Shown here: in pieces, positions 1-7,224 of the stretch
Numbering within the stretch: the stretch's first letter is position 1
How the letters are laid out: each line of letters opens with the position of its first letter
Assembly (NCBI GenBank): GCA_030431185.1
Contig: JAUIJO010000073.1
Location: forward strand, 1 to 12,685
Direction of reading: 5' to 3'
Source: Gammaproteobacteria bacterium
GTDB taxonomy: Bacteria; Pseudomonadota; Gammaproteobacteria; Xanthomonadales; Xanthomonadaceae
Length of the DNA: 12,685 bases
The notes under the pieces: generated by a model
What the model saw: only the letters and a program-made list of their open reading frames with translations
Database searches by the model: none
What the model was told of the DNA's origin: nothing
Translations under genes and position numbers: made by a program

Positions 1-112
1 CGAGTATTACGAGAAGCCGACCCAGGAGCGCAAGCGCAAGGCTGCTGCTGCGGTGAAGCGTCAGGCGCGCCGCGCCTCGCGCGACGTCACCAAGCGCCAG
101 CGCCTGTACTGA
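1..112 (+). CDS. rpsU: 30S ribosomal protein S21, C-terminal part (gene starts before the window)
   Basis: The reading frame begins at base 2 and gives 36 residues, starting EYYEKPTQERKRK and ending TKRQRLY, then TGA at 110-112. The YEKPT-ERKR core and the Arg/Lys-rich tail ending in RLY match bacterial S21, which is about 70 residues long, so roughly the first half is outside the window. S21 is a small basic protein of the 30S subunit that contributes to mRNA start-site selection. The start and ribosome binding site cannot be seen. An intrinsic terminator lies about 70 bases downstream, so rpsU probably makes its own short transcript. The order rpsU, yqeY, yihY, dnaG is a variant of the rpsU-dnaG-rpoD cluster. 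Confidence 0.93.
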   Translation, partial: EYYEKPTQERKRKAAAAVKRQARRASRDVTKRQRLY

Positions 113-182
113 TCCGCGCCGCGCGGCCCTGGCCGCCCACGCCCCCGGGTCGTGGCGGCAAGGTCCGACGGAAGCCCGCAAG

Positions 183-217
183 AAGCCGGCCGCGCCCTGC
201 GCAGTCGGCTTTTTGTG
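183..217 (+). terminator. Rho-independent terminator after rpsU
   Basis: AAGCCG at 183-188 pairs with CGGCTT at 206-211, and a second GCGC/GCGC pair (192-195 with 199-202) can form inside the loop. A run of five T (210-214) follows at once. GC-rich hairpin plus T-run is the standard intrinsic terminator layout. It lies between the rpsU stop and the yqeY start and so should separate rpsU from the genes downstream. Confidence 0.7.
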
Positions 218-301
218 TTGATCGCGATTCCGCGATGATTGCCGCGCCACCGCCCTTCTCCCTGCCCGCCGCCCAGGCGGACACCCAACCGGGACGACAC
301 C

Positions 302-745
302 ATGAGCCTCAAGCAGCGACTGACCGATGACATGAAGGCGGCCATGAAGGCCGGCGACAAGCACGATCTCGGCGTGATCCGCCTGATCAATGCCGCGATC
401 AAGCAGAAGGAGGTCGACGAGCGCATCGAGCTGGACGACACCGCCGTCATCGCGATCCTCGACAAGATGGTCAAGCAGCGCAAGGACTCGGTCAGCCAGT
501 ACAGCGACGCGGGCCGCCAGGACCTCGCCGATGTCGAGCAGGCCGAGATCGTCGTGATCGAACGCTACCTGCCGGCCAAGATGGGCGAGGCGGAGATCCT
601 GGCCGCGATCGACGCCGCGATCGCCAGCACCGGCGCAGCGGGTCCGGCCGACATGGGCAAGCTGATGGGCGCCCTCAAGCCCGCGCTCGCCGGCAAGGCC
701 GACATGGGCCTGGTGTCCAGGCTGGTCAAGCAGCGCCTGGGCTGA
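302..745 (+). CDS. GatB/YqeY domain-containing protein
   Basis: A 147-residue soluble protein beginning MSLKQRLTDDMKAAMKAGDK, the usual opening of the YqeY family. The family resembles the C-terminal tail domain of the GatB subunit of the tRNA-dependent amidotransferase. Visible family features are the helical N-terminal half (VIRLINAAIKQKEVDER), the ERYLPAKMGEAEI stretch and the small C-terminal domain with GPADMGKLMGALKP and GKADMGLVSRLVKQRL. The molecular role of free-standing YqeY is not established. The frame is open further upstream to 239, but family length and alignment of the N-terminus support ATG at 302; only a weak GGGAC lies before it. The gene follows the rpsU terminator and precedes yihY by about 100 bases. 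Confidence 0.93.
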   Translation: MSLKQRLTDDMKAAMKAGDKHDLGVIRLINAAIKQKEVDERIELDDTAVIAILDKMVKQRKDSVSQYSDAGRQDLADVEQAEIVVIERYLPAKMGEAEILAAIDAAIASTGAAGPADMGKLMGALKPALAGKADMGLVSRLVKQRLG

Positions 746-768
746 GCCCGGCCCGCCCAACGGCAGCT

Positions 769-800
769 GAGCGGCGGCGACCTGCGTAGGCGCCGCGCTC
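769..800 (+). other. GC-rich hairpin between the YqeY and YihY genes
   Basis: GAGC (769-772), one bulged G (773) and GCGGCG (774-779) can pair with CGCCGC (791-796) and GCTC (797-800) around an 11-base loop. This gives a 10-bp stem 24 bases after the yqeY stop. There is no T-run behind it, so it could be a weak terminator, an mRNA 3'-end stabiliser or chance pairing in GC-rich DNA. Confidence 0.35.
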
Positions 801-847
801 ACCCGGTTGGCGCAATACTCGCGCCGAGTCCCGAGCATGAGGCCGGC

Positions 848-1828
848 GTGACCGACCCGAATCCCGACGCCCCTTCCAATGCCAGCAACGCCGCGGGCGC
901 GGGGGCCGATGCGTCCACGCGGGCCGCCACGGCCAAGCGCCGCCTCGCCGCGCTGCAGGCGCGCGTGGCCCGGAGCGCGCCGGGACGCTTCGTCCGGCGC
1001 TTCTTCGACGACGACATACTCGCCCTGTCGGCGGCCCTGTCGTTCTACACCCTGCTGTCGATGGCGCCGCTGGTGATCATGCTGCTGTGGCTGACGACCA
1101 CGTTGTATCCCAGCGCGCAGGACGAGTTCTTCCGCCAGGTGGGCCTGCTGGCCGGACCGCAGGTCGAATCGACGGCGCGGCTCATCGTCTCCAATGCCGA
1201 GCGCGAGCCCGGCACCGGCTCGATGGCCGCCCTGCTGGGCACCGGCGCACTGCTGATTGGCGCCTCGGTGGTGTTCGGCCAGTTGCAGGCGGCCCTCAAC
1301 CGGGTGTTCCAGTCCGATGCCAAGCGACTGGGCGGGGTCCTGGCCTGGCTGCGCAAGCGCCTGTTGTCGTTCGGCATGGCGCTGGGCGTGGGCTTCCTGC
1401 TGGTGGTGTCCATGGCGGTGCAGGCCGCCTTGAGCCTGCTGATGACCTGGTTGCCCGACCTGCTGCCGGCCTTCGCGGCGGCGTTCTCGTTCCTGCTGTA
1501 TGCCGGCGTCTTCGCCCTGATGTACCGCCTGTTGCCCGATCGTCCCGTGACACCGAAGCGATCGCTGCTGGGCGGCGCGCTGACCGCGGCGATGTTCATG
1601 CTGGGCCGCTGGGCGATCGGCCTGTACCTGGGCCAGGCCAGCCTGGGCAGCGCCTACGGGCCCGCCGGCGGCCTGGTGGTGATGCTGGTGTGGCTGTACT
1701 ACTGCGCCGTCGTCTTCCTGACCGGCGCCCTGATCACCGCGATGCTGGACGAGGCGGCGCGGGCGCGGCACCTCGCCCGGGATCGCGGGGTCACCGACGG
1801 GCCGGGCGCCGTCGACGCGCCGACATAA
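848..1828 (+). CDS. YihY/virulence factor BrkB family inner-membrane protein
   Basis: A 326-residue protein. Residues 1-50 are an Ala/Arg-rich cytoplasmic extension. About six hydrophobic helices follow, near 58-82, 126-148, 172-200, 205-227, 240-262 and 272-300, and the tail is charged. The block FFDDDILALSAALSFYTLL followed by SMAPL, the central FGQLQAALNRVF and the GSAYGPAGGLVVMLVWLYY stretch are typical of the YihY/BrkB (formerly 'RNase BN-like') family. The old ribonuclease name is not supported for this family, and the transport or envelope role is unproven. The start is GTG at 848: GAGG at 839-842 sits at suitable spacing, while the ATG at 837 runs into a stop after four codons. The N-terminal extension of about 45 residues is low complexity, so a later start is possible. 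The gene ends 67 bases before dnaG. Confidence 0.9.
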   Translation: MTDPNPDAPSNASNAAGAGADASTRAATAKRRLAALQARVARSAPGRFVRRFFDDDILALSAALSFYTLLSMAPLVIMLLWLTTTLYPSAQDEFFRQVGLLAGPQVESTARLIVSNAEREPGTGSMAALLGTGALLIGASVVFGQLQAALNRVFQSDAKRLGGVLAWLRKRLLSFGMALGVGFLLVVSMAVQAALSLLMTWLPDLLPAFAAAFSFLLYAGVFALMYRLLPDRPVTPKRSLLGGALTAAMFMLGRWAIGLYLGQASLGSAYGPAGGLVVMLVWLYYCAVVFLTGALITAMLDEAARARHLARDRGVTDGPGAVDAPT

Positions 1829-1895
1829 GCGGGGCCGCGCGTGGCATCCTAGCCGGTCCCCGCCCCTTCCCCCGCTGTCCGCCCGGACAGGACGC

Positions 1896-3499
1896 ATGGC
1901 CCGCATTCCCGACGCCTTCATCGATGACCTGCTCGCGCGCACCGACATCGTCGAGGTGATCGGCAACCGCGTGCCGCTCAAGCGCCAGGGCAAGGAATAC
2001 TCGGCGCGTTGCCCGTTCCACGACGAGCGGTCGCCCAGCTTCACGGTGTCGCCGAACAAGCAGTTCTACCACTGCTTCGGCTGCGGCGCGCACGGCACCG
2101 CGATCAGCTTCCTGATGAACTACGACCGGCTGGAGTTCCTCGACGCGGTCGAAGAGCTGGCGCGCTCGGCCGGCATGGAGGTCGCGGCGTCGATGCCGCG
2201 ACACGCGAGCGCTTCGGCATCGGCTATGCGCCGGGCGGCTTCAACGCGCTGCGCGACGCCCTGGGCGGCAGCCCCGACACGCTTCGCCTGCTCGAGCGCG
2301 GCGGCATGATGTCGCGCAACGACAGCGGCCGCGTGTACGACAAGTTCCGCGACCGGGTGATGTTCCCCATCCTCGACCGGCGCGGCCGCACGATCGCCTT
2401 CGGTGGCCGGGTGATGGGCGCCGACGACGGCCCCAAGTACCTCAACTCGCCCGAGACCCCGCTGTTCCACAAGGGCCGCGAGCTCTACGGGCTGTGGCAG
2501 GTCCGGCAGGCCCACAACACGATCCCGCACATCGTCGTGGTGGAGGGCTACATGGACGTGGTGGCGCTGTTCCAGCACGGCGTCGATACCGCGGTCGCCA
2601 CCCTCGGGACCGCGACAACGCCCGACCATGCCGAGCTGCTGTTCCGCAACGCGCCCGACGTCTACTTCTGCTTCGACGGCGACCGCGCCGGTCGCAGCGC
2701 CGCCTGGAAGGCGGTCGAATCGGTGCTGCCGCGCATGAAGGACGGGCGCCAGGCCTTCTTCCTGTTCCTGCCCGACGGCGAGGACCCCGACTCGCTGGTG
2801 CGCACCGAGGGCGCGGAGGGCTTCGCCGCGCGACTGAAGCAGGCCACGCCGCTGTCGCAGTTCCTGTTCGACTCGCTCTCGGCCGACGTCAACCTGGCCA
2901 CGCTGGAAGGCAAGGGCCGACTGGCGGAACGGGCCAAGCCACTGATCGCGCAGATCCCGGACGGCGCCTTCGCCGACCTGATGCGCCAGCGCCTGACCGA
3001 ACTGACCGGGGTCGGCGCCCGCGCCAGCAGCCCGGAGACCCATGTCCCGGCCCAACGTGCGCATGCCGGCACCGGCGGCACAGCCCGGCGCAGCCTCGTG
3101 CGCGGGGTGATCGCACTGTTGCTGCAGTCGCCTCCCCTCGCGCTGGAGCTGTTGCCGCCGTACCGCTTCGCCCGGCTGCGCCAACCGGGCGTCGACCTGC
3201 TGTGCGAGCTGCTGCAACTCGTCTACGAGCGCCCGGAGATCAGCACCGGCAGCCTGATCGAACACTTCGCCGGCCGCGACGAGCAGGCCGCGCTGCAGAA
3301 GCTGGCCTCGCAGTCGCTGCCCGGCGAGGAAGCCACGTGGCGGACCGAGTTCCACGAAGCCGTCGCCCGCCTCGAGGACCAGACCCTGCGGCAGCGGGTG
3401 GAAGAACTGCAACAACGGATGCGCGAAGGCGGTTCCGCCGCGCTGTCCGGACCCGAGAAGCTCGAACTGGGCGAGGCGATGCAGGCGCTCCGGCGCTAG
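1896..3499 (+). pseudogene. dnaG: DNA primase DnaG, disrupted by a frame change with an apparent internal deletion
   Basis: DnaG makes the RNA primers for DNA replication. The first frame (ATG 1896) encodes the complete CHC2 zinc-binding domain, with Cys39, His42, Cys60 and Cys63 (RCPFHDERSPSFTV; FYHCFGCGAHG), and stays homologous up to about Val96 (LARSAGMEV, near 2183). After that it reads nonsense to a TGA at 2307. Homology resumes in the -1 frame from about 2183 (RGVDAATRERFGIGYAP) and runs to the stop at 3497-3499. That part carries the TOPRIM/RNA polymerase motifs VVEGYMDVVAL, FDGDRAGRSAAW and LPDGEDPDSLV, and the helical DnaB-binding C-terminal domain. Compared with E. coli DnaG as remembered, about 48 residues (the linker and the start of the polymerase domain) are missing between the two parts, which together encode about 534 residues against the usual 580 or so. 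A deletion of 3n+1 bases explains both the loss and the frame. dnaG is normally essential, so either this sequence is wrong here, a second primase gene exists, or the two parts work as separate proteins. The gene identity is certain; the cause is not. Confidence 0.85.
2181..2202 (+). repeat. Perfect inverted repeat at the dnaG frame junction
   Basis: GTCGCGGC (2181-2188) and GCCGCGAC (2195-2202) are exact reverse complements separated by the 6-base loop GTCGAT. The last well-conserved zinc-domain codon (Val96, GTC 2181-2183) and the first conserved codon of the second frame (CGC 2183-2185) both lie in the left arm. Hairpins of this kind are frequent points of polymerase slippage, deletion or misassembly, so it may mark the cause of the dnaG break. 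Confidence 0.6.
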
Positions 3500-3628
3500 C
3501 GCGCTTCCGACCCATCGCTTCCAGTCGGCGGCCGCCGGTCGGTCCACGGGCTCTTCCCGGCCCCGCCCCGTCGGTGCGTCTCCCCTCGTGGCGGGCTATC
3601 CTCGCCGGAGACAAACGGGGAGACCGCC

Positions 3629-5611
3629 ATGCCGATCCGCATTGCCTGCCTGGGCGCCGCGCTCATGCTCGCCCACACCACCTGTGCCCTCGCCCAGGCT
3701 TCGCCGGAGGTCGTCCGCGAGGAAGTGGGCAACCGCATCAGCGAGAACATCCCGGCGATCCCCGCCGACCTGCTCGAACGCCTCAACCGATACCAGAACA
3801 CGCGCGGCGCCAGCGCCAGCGGCTGGACCCGCGACGGCTGCCTGCTGTTGGGCACGCGGTTCTCGGAAACCTCGCAGGTCCACCGCGCCTGCCAGCCCAT
3901 GGGGATGCGCGAGCAGCTCACCTTCTACCCCGAGCCGGTGCCGGGCGCGCTCGCGGCCCCCGCCGCATCGGGCCGCGACGGCTTCGTGTTCTCCAAGGAC
4001 GTCGGCGGCGACGAATTCTCGCAGCTGCACTGGTTCGACCTGCAGAGCCGCGAAGTCAGCCTGCTGACTGACGGCAAGCGCTCGCAGAACCGGGGGGCGG
4101 TGTTCTCCGAGGATGGCCGCCAGCTGGCCTACAGCAGCACCTCGCGCAACGGCAAGGACACCGACATCTGGGTCCGCGACATGCACGCGGGCACGGCCCG
4201 CGCCGTCGTCACCGAGGGCGGCAGCTGGTTCCCGATGGACTTCTCGCCGGACGGCAAGCGCCTGCTGGTGAGCCGCTACGTGTCGATCGCCGAGTCGCAG
4301 CCCGGCGAGGTCGACCTCGCCAGCGGCGAACTGACGCTGTTCCCGGTCGATGGCGACCGCGCCGCCTTCGGCGACTTCGCCTACGCGCCCGACGGCGAGT
4401 CGGTCTACTACGTGTCCGACGAGCCGGTGCAGGGCCAGTCCCAGGAGTTCCTGACCCTGCGCCACCACGATCCCCGCAGCGGTCGCCTGGAGGTGCTGAG
4501 CGCCGACATCCCCTGGGACGTCAGCGAGTTCACCCTGTCCGGGGATGGCCGGCACCTGGCCTTCGTGACCAACGAGGACGGGATCGGCAAGCTGCACGTG
4601 CTGGCGCTGCCCTCGCACCGGCCGGTGGCGCTGCCCGACCTGCCCGTGGGCCTGGCCTACGGACTGTCGTTCTCGGCGGACGGCAACAAACTTGCGCTCA
4701 GCATCAACAGCGCGACCTCGCCCAGCGATGCCTACGTGATCGACCTGGCCGACCGCTCGCTCACGCGCTGGACCCGCAGCGAGGTGGGCGGACTCGACCC
4801 CGAGCGCTTCGTCGCGCCCAGCCTGGTGCACTTCCCGACCTTCGACGAGGTCGACGGCCAGCCGCGGATGATCCCCGCGTTCTATTACCGTCCGGCGAAC
4901 GTGCCGGCCGGCGCCAAGCTGCCCGTCGTCGTGCAGATCCACGGCGGTCCCGAGAGCCAGGCGCGGCCGGTCTTCAGCCCGACCACGCAGTTCCTGGTCA
5001 ACGAACTGGGAATGGCCGTGCTGGTCCCCAACGTGCGCGGCTCCGCCGGCTACGGCAAGTCCTACCTCGCGCTGGACAATGCCGCCAAGCGCGAGGATTC
5101 GGTGCGCGACATCGGTGCCCTGCTCGACTGGGTGGGCACGCGCCCGGAGCTCGATGCCCGCCGCGTCGGCGTCTACGGCGGCAGCTATGGCGGCTACATG
5201 GTGCTCGCATCCTTGATGCACTATCCCGAGCGCATCCGCGCCGGCGTCGACATCGTCGGCATCTCCCATTTCGGCACCTTCCTGAGGAACACCGAGGACT
5301 ACCGTCGCCACCTGCGCCGGGCCGAATATGGCGACGAGACCGACCCCGCGATGGCGGCGATCTTCGATGAGATCTCGCCGCTCAACGGCGCGTCGCGGAT
5401 CACCTCGCCGCTGTTCGTCGCCCAGGGCAGGAACGATCCGCGGGTGCCGTGGACCGAGGCCGAGCAGATCGTCCAGGCGGTACGCGGCAACGGCCAGCCA
5501 GTCTGGTACCTGCTGTTCAACGACGAGGGCCACGGCTTCCGCAAGAAGACCAACAGCGACTACTTCACCGCCGCGACCGTGCTGTTCTGGCAGCAGCACC
5601 TGCTGGACTGA
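3629..5611 (+). CDS. Secreted S9-family peptidase (prolyl oligopeptidase / acylaminoacyl-peptidase type)
   Basis: A 660-residue serine peptidase with an N-terminal signal peptide (hydrophobic residues 5-20, likely cleavage after LA22 or AQA24), so probably periplasmic or exported. Residues of about 60-390 form a beta-propeller: blade motifs such as FSEDGRQLAYSS, FSPDGKRLLVSR, YAPDGESVYYVS, LSGDGRHLAFVT and FSADGNKLALS recur. Residues of about 410-660 are the alpha/beta-hydrolase domain. The catalytic triad is recognisable as Ser519 (GGSYGGYM), Asp603 (GRNDPRVP) and His635 (NDEGHGF), with the oxyanion-region motif QIHGGPE upstream. All three residues are intact, so an active oligopeptidase is likely; the exact substrate cannot be told. 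GGGGAG at 3617-3622 supports ATG 3629. It lies 129 bases after dnaG and is probably transcribed independently of it. Confidence 0.93.
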   Translation: MPIRIACLGAALMLAHTTCALAQASPEVVREEVGNRISENIPAIPADLLERLNRYQNTRGASASGWTRDGCLLLGTRFSETSQVHRACQPMGMREQLTFYPEPVPGALAAPAASGRDGFVFSKDVGGDEFSQLHWFDLQSREVSLLTDGKRSQNRGAVFSEDGRQLAYSSTSRNGKDTDIWVRDMHAGTARAVVTEGGSWFPMDFSPDGKRLLVSRYVSIAESQPGEVDLASGELTLFPVDGDRAAFGDFAYAPDGESVYYVSDEPVQGQSQEFLTLRHHDPRSGRLEVLSADIPWDVSEFTLSGDGRHLAFVTNEDGIGKLHVLALPSHRPVALPDLPVGLAYGLSFSADGNKLALSINSATSPSDAYVIDLADRSLTRWTRSEVGGLDPERFVAPSLVHFPTFDEVDGQPRMIPAFYYRPANVPAGAKLPVVVQIHGGPESQARPVFSPTTQFLVNELGMAVLVPNVRGSAGYGKSYLALDNAAKREDSVRDIGALLDWVGTRPELDARRVGVYGGSYGGYMVLASLMHYPERIRAGVDIVGISHFGTFLRNTEDYRRHLRRAEYGDETDPAMAAIFDEISPLNGASRITSPLFVAQGRNDPRVPWTEAEQIVQAVRGNGQPVWYLLFNDEGHGFRKKTNSDYFTAATVLFWQQHLLD

Positions 5612-5638
5612 AGCGCCGCATCGTCCTGCCCCTCACGC

Positions 5639-5659
5639 CCGGCAGGCCAGCCCTGCCGG
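5639..5659 (+). other. Hairpin between the S9 peptidase and lipoprotein genes
   Basis: CCGGCAGG (5639-5646) and CCTGCCGG (5652-5659) form an 8-bp perfect stem with a 5-base loop, 27 bases after the peptidase stop and 12 bases before the lipoprotein ribosome binding site. There is no T-run, so it is more likely an mRNA-stabilising or attenuating stem than a strong terminator. Confidence 0.4.
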
Positions 5660-5670
5660 CACTGGAACCC

Positions 5671-5676
5671 AAGGAG
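5671..5676 (+). promoter_or_regulatory. Ribosome binding site fixing the lipoprotein start
   Basis: AAGGAG is a near-perfect Shine-Dalgarno sequence, six bases before ATG 5683. The same frame is open upstream as far as 5449, inside the peptidase gene, so this site decides the start. Confidence 0.75.
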
Positions 5677-5682
5677 CACCGC

Positions 5683-6276
5683 ATGCGCACACTTGCCTCC
5701 CGCCTTGCCTTCGCCGGCTGCCTGGTCCTCGCCGGCTGCAGCGAGCCCGCGCCGCCGACCGAAGCGCCTTCCCAGGCACCTGCCCCGGACGCGCCGATCG
5801 AAGCACCGCCTCCGATCGAGGTGCCGCCTGGAACGGCGCCGGACAGCGCCCCCACGGATGCGGCCGATCCGCAGGTCGAATCGACGCTTGCAGCGTATTT
5901 CGAGCAGGAAGGGGCCGATGCCGGCACCCGGCACCGCACCGCGCGGGTCGACCTCGACGGCGACGGCCAGGACGACCTGCTCGCCTATCTCGAGGGCCCC
6001 TACTTCTGCGGTTCCGGCGGATGCAGCCTGCTGGTGTTCCGCAACGAAGGCGGGGCGTTCACGAAGGTCGCATCGACCTCGGTCACACGCAGCCCGATCG
6101 CGATCGGCGAACCGGGTCCCCGTGGCTGGCGCGACCTGTACGTGACCATCGGCGGCGGTGGCGGCCCCTCCGGCGTCGTCCACCTGGTCGACGGCGGCAG
6201 CGGCTATCCGGAGAACCCCAGCGTCCTGCCGGTCGCCGACGCCCTGCCGCCTGAGGCGGTCGTCGTGATTGACTGA
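5683..6276 (+). CDS. Small proline-rich lipoprotein with an Asp-rich calcium-loop-like motif
   Basis: A 197-residue protein that I do not recognise by name. Residues 1-19 are a lipoprotein signal peptide with the lipobox LAGC; Cys19 would be lipidated and the residue after it is Ser, which favours outer-membrane sorting. Residues 20-65 are a Pro/Ala/Glu-rich linker. From about 65 a compact domain follows. It contains VDLDGDGQDDLLAYLEGP (Asp90, 92, 94, 97, 98), the pattern of FG-GAP/EF-hand-like calcium loops, then FCGSGGC (Cys109 and Cys114, a likely disulfide) and a Gly-rich segment VTIGGGGGPSG. Calcium binding and the disulfide are inferred. AAGGAG six bases upstream fixes the start. It is 71 bases downstream of the peptidase and may share its transcript; it converges with ctaB with only 18 bases between stops. 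Confidence 0.85.
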   Translation: MRTLASRLAFAGCLVLAGCSEPAPPTEAPSQAPAPDAPIEAPPPIEVPPGTAPDSAPTDAADPQVESTLAAYFEQEGADAGTRHRTARVDLDGDGQDDLLAYLEGPYFCGSGGCSLLVFRNEGGAFTKVASTSVTRSPIAIGEPGPRGWRDLYVTIGGGGGPSGVVHLVDGGSGYPENPSVLPVADALPPEAVVVID

Positions 6277-6302
6277 AGCCGTGTCGCGTCCGCCTCAGGC
6301 GG
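6247..6302. repeat. 13-bp inverted repeat pair at the convergent gene ends (possible two-way terminator)
   Basis: CCGCCTGAGGCGG (6247-6259) and CCGCCTCAGGCGG (6290-6302) are exact reverse complements 30 bases apart. The first lies in the last codons of the lipoprotein gene; the second covers the ctaB stop. Each copy is also nearly palindromic (CCGCC/GGCGG around three bases), so either two small hairpins or one long 13-bp stem can form. There is no T-run on either side, so the terminator role is tentative, but the position between converging transcripts suits it. Confidence 0.5.
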
Positions 6303-7224
6303 GCGCGAACTCCATGGCGGCGACGGGCTGCAGCCAGTGGTCGAGCAGCAGGAAGGCGAACAGCGCCATCAGGTAGACGATGGAGTAGTTGAAGACCTTC
6401 ATCGCGAAGAACTCGTCGGGCGGGTCCATCAGCTTCCACGCGTAGGCCAGGAACACCAGGCCCAGGACCAGCGCGCCGCCCAGGTAGAACAGCCCGCTCA
6501 TCCCGAACACCACCGGCAGCACGCTGACCACCACCAGCAGCACCGTGTAGAACAGGATCTGCCAGCGCGTGTAGGCCACGCCGTGGGTCACCGGCAGCAT
6601 GGGCACCAGCGCGCGCGCGTAGTCCTCGCGGCGGAAGATCGCCAGCGCCCAGAAGTGCGGGGGTGTCCAGACGAAGATGATGAGCACCAGCAGCAGCGCG
6701 TGCGGCCAGTCCCACTCGCCCTGCATGCCGGTGACCGCCGCCCAGCCCAGCAGCGGTGGCGCCGCGCCGGCGATGCCGCCGATGACGATGTTCTGCGGGG
6801 TCGCGCGCTTGAGGAAGACGGTATAGACGACGGCGTAGCCGATCAGCGACGCGAAGGTCAGCACGGCGGTCACCGCGTTGACCCAGGCCACCAGGATCGC
6901 CATCGACAACACCGCGAGCGCGAGGGCGAAAACCAGTGCCTTCGCCGGGGTGATCTGCCCGACCACGATGGGGCGCCAGGCGGTGCGCGCCATCTTGGCG
7001 TCGATGCGCGAGTCCAGCAGCTGGTTGATCGCCGCCGCGCTCGAGGCCGCCAGCCAGATGCCGAGGAACCCCAGCACCGACTCGCGCAGCGGCGGCAGGC
7101 CGGGCACCGCCAGGAACATGCCCACCAGTGCGGTGAACACGATCAGCGCCACCACGCGCGGCTTGGTCAGGCTCCAGTACTGCTTCGCCGTGGCGGCGAA
7201 CCCTTCGCGTGCAGGCGTCGCCAT
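6295..7224 (-). CDS. ctaB: Heme O synthase (protoheme IX farnesyltransferase)
   Basis: A 309-residue UbiA-superfamily prenyltransferase that adds a farnesyl group to heme B to give heme O, the first step towards heme A for the oxidase encoded alongside. Visible hallmarks are WSLTKPRVV at 17-25, the first Asp-rich site NQLLDSRIDAKMARTAWRP (Asn67, Asp71, Asp75, Arg80, RP 84-85), YTVFLKRATPQNIVIGG at 134-150 and TPPHFWALA at 187-195. About eight or nine hydrophobic helices place it in the inner membrane. The length is usual for CtaB/CyoE. The ATG at 7224 shares a base with the ctaA stop (TGATG), so the two heme-modifying enzymes are translationally coupled. It is the last gene of the SURF1-ctaA-ctaB block. 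Confidence 0.96.
   Translation of the reverse strand: MATPAREGFAATAKQYWSLTKPRVVALIVFTALVGMFLAVPGLPPLRESVLGFLGIWLAASSAAAINQLLDSRIDAKMARTAWRPIVVGQITPAKALVFALALAVLSMAILVAWVNAVTAVLTFASLIGYAVVYTVFLKRATPQNIVIGGIAGAAPPLLGWAAVTGMQGEWDWPHALLLVLIIFVWTPPHFWALAIFRREDYARALVPMLPVTHGVAYTRWQILFYTVLLVVVSVLPVVFGMSGLFYLGGALVLGLVFLAYAWKLMDPPDEFFAMKVFNYSIVYLMALFAFLLLDHWLQPVAAMEFAPA

Noticed and set aside
848..1828. Naming the YihY-family gene as ribonuclease BN
   Set aside because: That name was attached to this membrane family in error; true RNase BN/Z is a soluble metallo-beta-lactamase, and no such motif is present.
2160..2200. Programmed -1 frameshifting as the normal way to make DnaG
   Set aside because: No slippery heptamer is visible, and frameshifting would not supply the roughly 48 missing residues. 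Deletion or assembly error explains both features better.
2120..3547. A 475-codon open frame antisense to dnaG
   Set aside because: The same GC-driven shadow effect; the opposite strand encodes clear primase motifs through the whole stretch.
3500..3628. A terminator or promoter in the dnaG-peptidase spacer
   Set aside because: GC palindromes such as GGCGGCCGCC and a TATCCT near 3597 are present, but no hairpin with a T-run and no paired -35/-10 set could be made out.
3596..5599. A 667-codon open frame antisense to the S9 peptidase gene
   Set aside because: Shadow frame in GC-rich DNA: the sense frame has an intact signal peptide, propeller motifs and catalytic triad, while the antisense product is low-complexity Ala/Val/Gly/Arg sequence with no recognisable domain.
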